A model generated the notes under the pieces. It did no database searches. It worked only from the letters and a program-made list of their open reading frames with translations, and was not told the origin of the DNA. Position numbers and translations under genes: made by a program. Positions 24,611 to 32,200 of a stretch of 34,479 nt of DNA are shown here, piece after piece. Origin of the DNA: an uncultured Eubacterium sp. (GTDB taxonomy: Bacteria > Bacillota > Clostridia > Lachnospirales > Lachnospiraceae). Every line of letters begins with the position of its first letter. The first letter of the stretch is position 1. The stretch covers positions 1 to 34,479 of the forward strand of contig URKY01000024.1 of NCBI GenBank assembly GCA_900548465.1. The letters run 5' to 3'.

Positions 24611-26209
24611 ATGATTCTTACTTTTTTAGGAGCGGATCATGAAGTAACAGGAAGCTGTCATTATATTGAGGTCGGAAATAAAAAGGCAGTCGTTGACTGT
24701 GGTATGGAGCAGGGAAAGGATATTTACGTTAATCAGGAATTGCCGGTTACGGCAGGGGAGATAGATTATATTTTCCTGACCCATGCACATATTGACCATT
24801 CGGGATTAATTCCATTAATGGTAAAAAGAGGATTTAAGGGTCAGATATTTGCAACCAAGGCTACATGCCAACTTTGTAATATTATGTTACGTGACAGTGC
24901 ACACATTCAGGAATTTGAATCTAAGTGGAAGACCAGAAAGGCTAAAAGAGCCGGTAAAGAAGCGGTTGAACCTATTTATACAACAGAGGATGCTGCTGCA
25001 GCATGCGAATTATTTGTACCTGTTGACTATGATAAGGAAATACAGATATGTGATGAAATAAGTGTTAAGTTCGTGGATGCAGGACACCTTTTAGGCTCGG
25101 CAAGCATTAAGATGAGCTTAACTGAAAATGACACGAAGAAGACGGTTATTTTCTCGGGAGACATTGGAAACATTAATAAACCGATTATCAAAGACCCATG
25201 TTTTCTTGATGGAGCTGATTATGTTTTAATTGAGTCAACCTACGGTGACAGGTTTCATGGTGAGGCACCGGACTACGTTGGTGAACTGGCAAGAATTATG
25301 AATGAAACTTTTGCAAGAGGTGGAAATGTTGTTATTCCATCATTTGCAGTTGGTAGAACACAGGAAATGCTTTTCTTTATAAGAATTATTAAAGAAAAGG
25401 GTATGGTAAAGAGTGTTCCGAACTTTGATGTTTATGTGGACAGTCCTTTAGCAGTTGAGGCCACAACTATATTTAATGGTGATGTTGTTGAGTGCTTTGA
25501 TGAAGAAACAATGGATCTTATCAATAATGGTATTAACCCACTGAATTTTAAGGGGCTTAAACTATCAATAACGAGCAATGATTCCGTAGCAATAAATGAA
25601 AACATGCAACCAAAAGTTATTTTATCTGCATCGGGAATGTGTGAAGCAGGTCGAATAAGACACCATTTAAAACATAATTTGTGGAGAGAAAATAATACGA
25701 TTCTGTTTGTTGGTTTCCAGACACCGGGAACTCTTGGTAGGACAATCCTTGAAGGAGCCAAAACAGTTAAGCTGTTTGGTGAAGAAATTGCAGTAAATGC
25801 CCACATAGAAAATCTAAAAGGTATTAGTGGACACGGTGACCAGAAGGAATTAATCAAATGGTTAGACGCCATGACTATAAAGCCTCAAAAGGTTTTCGTA
25901 GTTCATGGTGAAGATAAAGTATGTGACTATTTTGCTGACTTACTTAACAAAGAGCATGGTTATGATACTTATGCTCCATACAGTGGAACATCATTTGATC
26001 TTGCAACAGGAGAGTTTGTTAAGGAAGCAGAGCCAATCAGAATTACGGCAACGGCTAAACAGAAACGTGCATCAGGATTATATGAAAATCTTGTTAATGC
26101 AGGACATCGCCTGTTAGCTGTCATCAAACGTAACGAAGGTGGCACAAACAAGGACATCGCAAAATTCACAAGCCAGATACAGTCATTGTGTGATAAATGG
26201 GACAGATAA
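24611..26209 (+). CDS. Metallo-beta-lactamase fold RNase with beta-CASP and RMMBL domains (CPSF/YSH1-like)
   Basis: This 532-residue protein has the MBL metal site THAHIDHSG (His58, His60, Asp62, His63), DAGHLLGSASIK and IFSGDIGN. The beta-CASP domain follows with IESTYGDRFHG, NVVIPSFAVGRTQEML, VYVDSPLAVEAT and SASGMCEAGRIRHHLKHNL. The C-terminal RMMBL region has ISGHGDQKELIKWL and KVFVVHGE. This matches bacterial homologues of the CPSF-73/KH-less RNase group, which cut RNA. A helical tail of about 70 residues (PIRITATAKQKRASGLYENL...) extends past RMMBL. It is distinct from RNase J by its start and motif spacing. The gene is single. Confidence 0.93.
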   Translation: MILTFLGADHEVTGSCHYIEVGNKKAVVDCGMEQGKDIYVNQELPVTAGEIDYIFLTHAHIDHSGLIPLMVKRGFKGQIFATKATCQLCNIMLRDSAHIQEFESKWKTRKAKRAGKEAVEPIYTTEDAAAACELFVPVDYDKEIQICDEISVKFVDAGHLLGSASIKMSLTENDTKKTVIFSGDIGNINKPIIKDPCFLDGADYVLIESTYGDRFHGEAPDYVGELARIMNETFARGGNVVIPSFAVGRTQEMLFFIRIIKEKGMVKSVPNFDVYVDSPLAVEATTIFNGDVVECFDEETMDLINNGINPLNFKGLKLSITSNDSVAINENMQPKVILSASGMCEAGRIRHHLKHNLWRENNTILFVGFQTPGTLGRTILEGAKTVKLFGEEIAVNAHIENLKGISGHGDQKELIKWLDAMTIKPQKVFVVHGEDKVCDYFADLLNKEHGYDTYAPYSGTSFDLATGEFVKEAEPIRITATAKQKRASGLYENLVNAGHRLLAVIKRNEGGTNKDIAKFTSQIQSLCDKWDR

Positions 26210-26227
26210 ATAATACAATACAAATAT

Positions 26228-26428
26228 AATAAAAGAAAAACAATAGGAAAGATATTTACAAAAACACTATGCAGAATTTCGTCATCTTTGCGAGCCTAGC
26301 TACAATCGCGGAGCACTGTTTGAAGCTGCGAAGCAGCAAGTTTGCGGGAGCGATTGTTAATAGGCGGCGAGCAAAGATAGAAATTCAAATGTGTTTTGAA
26401 AATACTTTCCTATTGTTTTTCTTTTATT
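26228..26428. repeat. 201-bp imperfect palindrome (long snap-back element) between convergent genes
   Basis: The outer 24 bases AATAAAAGAAAAACAATAGG plus AAAG (26228-26251) are perfectly complementary to 26405-26428. Inward, 26252-26267 pairs with 26391-26404 with small indels, then GAATTTC...ATCTTTGCGAGC (about 26274-26295) with GCGAGCAAAGATAGAAATTC (26367-26386 region). ACAATCGC (26302-26309) pairs with GCGATTGT (26350-26357). The apex is GCTGC-GAA-GCAGC (26325-26337). The centre of symmetry, near 26328, matches this apex. Both ends carry A/T-rich tracts that could terminate transcription on each strand. No transposase or clear target-site duplication is seen. It may be a MITE-like element or a bidirectional terminator/structured RNA. 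Confidence 0.85.
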
Positions 26429-26444
26429 TAATTATATGAAAATT

Positions 26445-28436
26445 TTATTTATCTGCCAATATCTCAAGAATCTTGTTACTGCGCTCAATAAATGCTGTCA
26501 TGCTGTCAGGGTTAAGAGGAGTATGGCTGATAACTGCAAGGTCGTATAACTGTTTGCAGATTAATTCAGTGTTTTCTCCTTCAGGATTGTCAACAATATA
26601 CTTAACAAGTGAGTTGTTGGCGTTTAAAGTAAGGGTTTCACCGGCACCACCAAACATAGCAGGATCCATTCCGGACATACCATACATCTTCATCATATCC
26701 TGCATACGACGTGTTTCTTCTGAAACAGTAATCATTGAAGAAACTTTGCTGTCTTTTAATTTCTGTACTTTAATGTCAATTTCCCTTCCAAGAGCCTTCT
26801 TAAATGTTTCACTTAATTTTTCCTTAAGAGATTTTTCATCGTCTTCGCTTAATTCTTCTGTAAATGAATCATTTAATTCATCATCAATACGTTTAAATTT
26901 AACGCCTTCGTTTTTAGATTCCAACTGTGAAATAAATGGCTGGTCAATGTTGTCCTTAAGTACAACTGCATCAATGCCTTCAGCTTTAAACATATTTACA
27001 TACTGACTCTGCTGAACAGGATCGTTTGTATAGAAAATAGTGTTTTCATGTTTTTCTTTATTTTCTTCCAAACATTCCTTAAATGTAAGATACTTGTCAT
27101 CAAGGTTCTTAAATAATACATAGTCTGACATTTTTTCACAGAACTTTTCGTCCTTTAAGCAGCCAAACTTGATAAATGGACTAATGTCATCCCAGTATTT
27201 CTCGTAGTTTTCTTTATCTGTTTTACACATTCCTGATAACTTATCAGCAACTTTTTTAGTAATGTAATCAGAAATTTTCTTAACAAAACCGTCATTCTGT
27301 AATGCTGAACGTGAAACGTTAAGTGGAAGGTCAGGACAGTCAATTACACCCTTTAAAAGCATTAAAAATTCAGGAATTACTTCCTTGATGTTATCGGCAA
27401 TAAATACCTGATTGTTATATAACTTAATTGTTCCTTCGATAGATTCATATTCCATATTAATCTTAGGGAAGTAAAGAATACCCTTTAAGTTGAAAGGATA
27501 GTCCATATTTAAATGAATCCAGAATAAAGGTTCCTTATAATCCATAAATACCTTATGGTAGAAGTTTTTATATTCCTCGTCAGTACATTCATTTGGATGC
27601 TTTGTCCAAAGAGGAGTAGTATCACTTATACTTACAGGACGTTTGAGAATTTTTGCCATTTTCTTTTCAGGCTCAACCTCAACGGTTTCCTTAGTTCCGT
27701 CTTCCTTTTCTTTTTCCTCTGTTTTTGCAGGTTCAACTACATGCTCAATAACAGTATCTTTCTCTGCAACTTCATCTTCAGGAATTGTGTCGTATTCAGG
27801 CTCTGCATTAGGATTTGAAAGATAAATCTCAACAGGCATAAATGAACAATATTTTTCCAATACTTCCTGAGCACGGTAAAGATTAGAAAATTCAACACTG
27901 TCTTCATTCAAATAAAGAGTAATAATAGTACCACGTTCTTTTTTATCGCTTTCTGACATCGTGTATTCGGTACCATCTTCGCAATCCCAAAGAACAGCCT
28001 TTGCATCCTCTTTATAAGATTTTGTTTCAATAGTAACTCTGTCAGCTACCATAAATGCTGAATAAAAACCAAGACCAAAATGACCGATTATTTGATCCTC
28101 AGAAGTTTTATCTTTGTATTTTTCAAGGAAAGCTTCAGCTCCTGAAAAAGCAATCTGGTTAATGTATTCATCAACTTCATCCTCAGTCATACCGATTCCG
28201 TTATCAATAAATGTAAGGGTTTTGTCATCAGGATTAGCTAAAACCTGAATCTTAAATTCTTCACTATCGCCGATTTCGGCTTCACCCATCATTTCCAATT
28301 TCTTTAATTTTGTAATGGCATCACAACCGTTAGATACTAATTCTCTAAAGAATATATCGTGATCTGAATATAACCATTTCTTTATAATAGGGAAAATATT
28401 TTCACTATTAATAGATAAATTTCCGTTTTTTGCCAT
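26445..28436 (-). CDS. htpG: Molecular chaperone HtpG (Hsp90)
   Basis: This 663-residue ATP-dependent chaperone has the GHKL N-domain: FFRELVSNGCDAITKL, IDNGIGMTEDEVDEYI, IGHFGLGFYSAFMVAD, and GTIITLYLNED. The middle domain includes IKLYNNQVFIADN and DLPLNVSRSALQND, with the expected catalytic Arg. The C-terminal dimerisation region is present. It is longer than E. coli HtpG (624 residues). The extra length is mostly a charged insert at about residues 215-262 (EKEKEDGTKETVEVEPEKK) between the N and middle domains, reminiscent of eukaryotic Hsp90 linkers. AAAGGAG precedes the ATG. A perfect CIRCE operator lies upstream, so HrcA control is expected. Confidence 0.97.
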   Translation of the reverse strand: MAKNGNLSINSENIFPIIKKWLYSDHDIFFRELVSNGCDAITKLKKLEMMGEAEIGDSEEFKIQVLANPDDKTLTFIDNGIGMTEDEVDEYINQIAFSGAEAFLEKYKDKTSEDQIIGHFGLGFYSAFMVADRVTIETKSYKEDAKAVLWDCEDGTEYTMSESDKKERGTIITLYLNEDSVEFSNLYRAQEVLEKYCSFMPVEIYLSNPNAEPEYDTIPEDEVAEKDTVIEHVVEPAKTEEKEKEDGTKETVEVEPEKKMAKILKRPVSISDTTPLWTKHPNECTDEEYKNFYHKVFMDYKEPLFWIHLNMDYPFNLKGILYFPKINMEYESIEGTIKLYNNQVFIADNIKEVIPEFLMLLKGVIDCPDLPLNVSRSALQNDGFVKKISDYITKKVADKLSGMCKTDKENYEKYWDDISPFIKFGCLKDEKFCEKMSDYVLFKNLDDKYLTFKECLEENKEKHENTIFYTNDPVQQSQYVNMFKAEGIDAVVLKDNIDQPFISQLESKNEGVKFKRIDDELNDSFTEELSEDDEKSLKEKLSETFKKALGREIDIKVQKLKDSKVSSMITVSEETRRMQDMMKMYGMSGMDPAMFGGAGETLTLNANNSLVKYIVDNPEGENTELICKQLYDLAVISHTPLNPDSMTAFIERSNKILEILADK

Positions 28437-28511
28437 AACTGTTCACTCCTTTATATAAAAATATTAAAAACAAAATAAGTAGGCAGAAGTATTAATCTGC
28501 CAACAAACATA

Positions 28512-28539
28512 ATTTTAACGCACAAAAAGTAAAAGTCAA
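28512..28539 (-). promoter_or_regulatory. Promoter of htpG
   Basis: On the minus strand TTGACT (28539-28534), 16 bases, TAAAAT (28517-28512). The predicted start is near 28505, giving a leader of about 69 bases. Confidence 0.6.
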
Positions 28540-28546
28540 TAAAAAA

Positions 28547-28573
28547 TTAGCACTCTATAAAGAAGAGTGCTAA
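28547..28573. promoter_or_regulatory. CIRCE operator (HrcA binding site)
   Basis: TTAGCACTC (28547-28555), a 9-base spacer, and GAGTGCTAA (28565-28573) match the CIRCE consensus at every position. HrcA, the repressor of groESL and dnaK operons, binds this element. It lies 7 bases upstream of the best htpG -35. Confidence 0.96.
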
Positions 28574-28625
28574 AAATTTACTTTTTGTTAACAATTAGGT
28601 AATATTTGACATAAAAAAATACTAC

Positions 28626-29117
28626 CTATAATAATTCACATTGGAATTTACTCTCAAGGAAATTAATTACAGTGGTATCCCAGTATTTGTCTAGGGTTTT
28701 GTCAAGAGTAAAAGTATTTAGTGACGCACCGGTTATAATTTCTATGGAATCATTTTCGTATAAAATATGAATATATAATCCTCCAACGTCAGAAGATAAA
28801 ATATCCATACCGGACTTTGCTATTATTTCTTCGTATTTTGTTTTCGATAATGCCAGAACAAGCTTCATTTTGCTTGGAACCTTGTCGCCTTTTATAATTT
28901 CAAAAGCAATATGTCTTATATTTTTCCATATGCTAAATTCGTCATTCATAGTATTTAGCTCATTATCACTAAAGAAATTCTTATTAAAGCGCCCATTAAT
29001 GGTAAAAGTTGTGGCAGTACATATTTCGCCTTCACACAATAAAAAGTTGTCAAAAGTTCCTGCAATCAGGAGTTCGTGCATAAATTTGTTTATTTCTTTT
29101 ATTTTAAAACTAATCAT
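28626..29117 (-). CDS. Conserved protein of unknown function (DUF5721-like, tentative)
   Basis: This 163-residue protein starts MISFKIKEINKFMHELLIAG and contains FDNFLLCEGEICTATTFTINGRFN and IWKNIRHIAFEIIKGDKVPSKMKLVLALS. The pattern recalls a Lachnospiraceae family I know as DUF5721, from memory only; no function is established. It has no signal peptide or transmembrane helix. The start is ATG 29117, because a strong promoter ends 7 bases before it, so the message seems leaderless. A longer frame would use a TTG at 29153 that is itself the -35 element. The gene ends within a small imperfect hairpin (28596-28628) and htpG follows on the same strand. Confidence 0.72.
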   Translation of the reverse strand: MISFKIKEINKFMHELLIAGTFDNFLLCEGEICTATTFTINGRFNKNFFSDNELNTMNDEFSIWKNIRHIAFEIIKGDKVPSKMKLVLALSKTKYEEIIAKSGMDILSSDVGGLYIHILYENDSIEIITGASLNTFTLDKTLDKYWDTTVINFLESKFQCELL

Positions 29118-29124
29118 AAATGGA

Positions 29125-29153
29125 ATTATAACAAACTGCAGATTTATGTTCAA
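29125..29153 (-). promoter_or_regulatory. Promoter placing the start site at the ATG of the 29117 gene
   Basis: On the minus strand TTGAAC (29153-29148), 17 bases, TATAAT (29130-29125), then 7 bases to the ATG at 29117. No ribosome binding site is present between -10 and ATG. Confidence 0.62.
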
Positions 29154-29177
29154 TAATTAATGGTTAATTTATATAAT

Positions 29178-29206
29178 TTGAAAAAAAGTAATAAGTATAG
29201 TAAAAT
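29178..29206 (+). promoter_or_regulatory. Promoter of the giant repeat-protein gene
   Basis: TTGAAA (29178-29183), 17 bases, TAAAAT (29201-29206). The leader to the ATG at 29273 is about 60 bases and carries GTGGAGG at 29261-29267. Confidence 0.65.
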
Positions 29207-29272
29207 ATAGAGTTGCAAATTATGAAAAGGACATTTTAATAAATATATTTAATATAATTTGTGGAGGAACAA

Positions 29273-32200
29273 ATGACAAAAAAAGAAAATAAGCATAAGA
29301 AAATAAGAAAAGGAAAAAAAGCAGTGTTTGCTGCTTTATTTATTGTAATGGCGATTGTTGTAGGCACATTGATACATAGCCTTTTTCTTAAAGATACAGC
29401 GGACAGCAAGCCTATTGACAATACAAAGGTAGTTGAAAATGAAACATACGCCGATGTGCCAAAAGATGATTCAACGCCTGAGGATTATTCTCCTGAAGAG
29501 AATATCGCAATCTGTCAGAGTGTTATGCAGAAAATGAAAGCATGGACATCAAAAACAGAAGGGACAGCAACAGCTGATGTTTTATTTATCAATTACACTC
29601 AAAACATTAATGCATCAAAGGTTATTAAAGATAAAAGTGCAATAGTTCAATCATCAAGTATGAGCACATTGTTAAGCACAGGACAGCAGAGAGTATTTAA
29701 AGATGGGGCAATACTTGTAAGAAATGCAAAGAAAGTTAAATCAACATCTGATATTGACTGGGAAGAAGATTACACTCCTATTTCAGAAGATACATATGCT
29801 AAAAATTATGGCAGAAAGCCTTTTTCGATGACTAATTATGTTATTGACAAGAATACAATTATAAGTGCAAAAATAATAAAGTCTGATAAGGACACATATA
29901 AATTTGAATATGAATTAAAGCCTGATGAAGCAACAGTATATTATAAGAGACAGATGAAAACAGAAGGGGGAGCCAGTGACTACCCTAAATTTCATAGCGT
30001 AAAAGCAGTAGTTACAATGGATAAAAAATGGAGACCTGTGAAGATTCATTATAGTGAGAATTACGACATTAATATATCTGTTGTGGGAGATGTGACATGT
30101 CAGGGAGAAATTACAGAAACATTTGCAGATTTTGAACAGGTAAAGGAATTGCCAAATCAGGGGAAAGTAGACGAATTTATTAAGACTAAATATGACAAAA
30201 ATAAATTGTCGGATCTGCCACAGAAGGATGAGGCGGATGTATCAAAATATGTGTCAGATATGTTTAAAGAGACACCATATTATCAGATAAAGATTAAAGC
30301 AGGAAAGAATGATTTAAATTTTAATACTTATATTGATTTAGAAAATGGTGTGATTAAAGCACAAAACAAAGATTTATTTTTAGCTTATGCAAATAATAAA
30401 GTATACATTAACTATGGAAAAATAAAGGTCAGTGCAAAAGCTGACAGTGTTTTTGAGGCAATAAACATAGTATCAAAAGCAGTTGACTTAGATACTAAAG
30501 CGGTTGATTTTGATTATCTTACAAAGCTTGATTTAAATAACATAGACAGTAATAAAATCACCGGCTTATTAAACAATGTAAAATTAGAACAAAAAGATAA
30601 TTATATCAAAGTAGCTTACAAAACAGACACCATTAATGCAGATATTAAAGTTACTTTAGCTAACGAAAATGTATCATTAAATTATGCTAATATCGGTGTG
30701 ATGCCGGATAAAAAACTGGCAAATAAACTTAAAAGTAAAAATATAAAAATATCCGTTAACAGTGGAAAAAAAGAGCAATTTCAATCACTGAATAATTATA
30801 ATGATGTATCAAAGGCGACAACTCTTATTAAGCCATGGATAAAAACAATTAATTCAAAAGCCATAAAAACAAACATAAGAGTAAAAGTAGCAGGGGAAAC
30901 TTTAAAGGGAAATGCTGTTTTAAATTATAAACCTATGGCAGCAAAATTTACTACTAAGCTTTATGGCGTAAAAATAGAAGCTCAGATAATCAAGAATGTA
31001 GTTTATTTGAAAACAAGTAATATAAAAGTTAAATGCAAAATAAATGAAGTTGAATCAACAGTCAAACAGATGCTTGAATTAGTTGGTGTTAAGGCAGACA
31101 ATGTTCTTCCAAAATCATATGCCAAAGTAATTAAGAAACTTCAAAAAGGAAATATTGATGTAGAAAAGTTACTTAAAAAAGTAAATAAAGTTAGCTATTC
31201 AAAGGGATTTTTGAAGGTTAATGCCAAGGTTGAAGGCTTGAAATTCAATATCGGTTTAAGCAAAAATACAATTAAATTAAATCAGAAGAAAAATCTTGGT
31301 GCCAAAGTTAAAATTACAAAAAAATACAGGAAGAGAAGAAAGATTTCAGTTAAGAGAATTGAATATGTTGATATGAAACAGGTTCTTGCATCATTGAAAA
31401 AACTTAAACTGGCAAGAATACTGAAATCACAGGGAATTGTACTTGATACTGATATTTCAGCAGGACAATATAAATTAAATGGATTTTTAACAGCTTCTTA
31501 TGGTAAAGATTTTACCATAAAATACGTAACTACAATAGAAGGCGTTCCTATTTCAATAATATATAAGGACAAAAACATTTATGTGACAGCAAAGAATATT
31601 CATGTAGTTGCAACGGAAGAAGAGTTATTTGACGTAATTAAGGGAATACTTCCAAAACTGAACATTAATCTTAATGATAAAACATTAGCAGAGTCAAAAT
31701 CTTTTGCACAGGCATTTAGATTACTTAAAGGTGAATACATAAACAACATAAATATAAAAGATATTATTGGAAATGTAGAAACATTAAAATATGATAAGGG
31801 CGCACTGGTTTTGGCATATAAGTATGATGGAAAACACATTGCAACCATTAAGTTAAATAATAAAACATTACAGATTGCAGGTGCCTATGCCAATATGGAC
31901 ATAAATGCAAAAATCACAATAAATAATATTTATGCAAAATCACCTTTAATCAGTGTAGACAATTCGAAGTACAGTAAAATAACCGATATCATAAATGTAG
32001 TTGAAAAATTCGGAGTTGAAGATTTGATTACATCAAATGGAATTGACACGGATGTTACATTAGATGTTTCAGGATTACAGTTTAAAGCCAATGTAAAAGC
32101 TGATTATTCAGACAAAAATAAAATTGCTTTAGATATAACAACGAACCTTGAATATAAAGGCGAGACAATACCGGTAGAGATTAAATACATTGACGAGATT

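Noticed and set aside
26228..26428. Insertion sequence
   Set aside because: Terminal inverted repeats exist, but there is no transposase frame inside and no clear target-site duplication; only a MITE-like reading remains possible.
28596..28628. Hairpin TAGGTA...TACCTA as terminator of the unknown leftward gene
   Set aside because: The stem includes the stop codon, and on the minus strand it is followed by ATTGTTAAC rather than a T-run; it may affect stability, but a terminator call is not supported.
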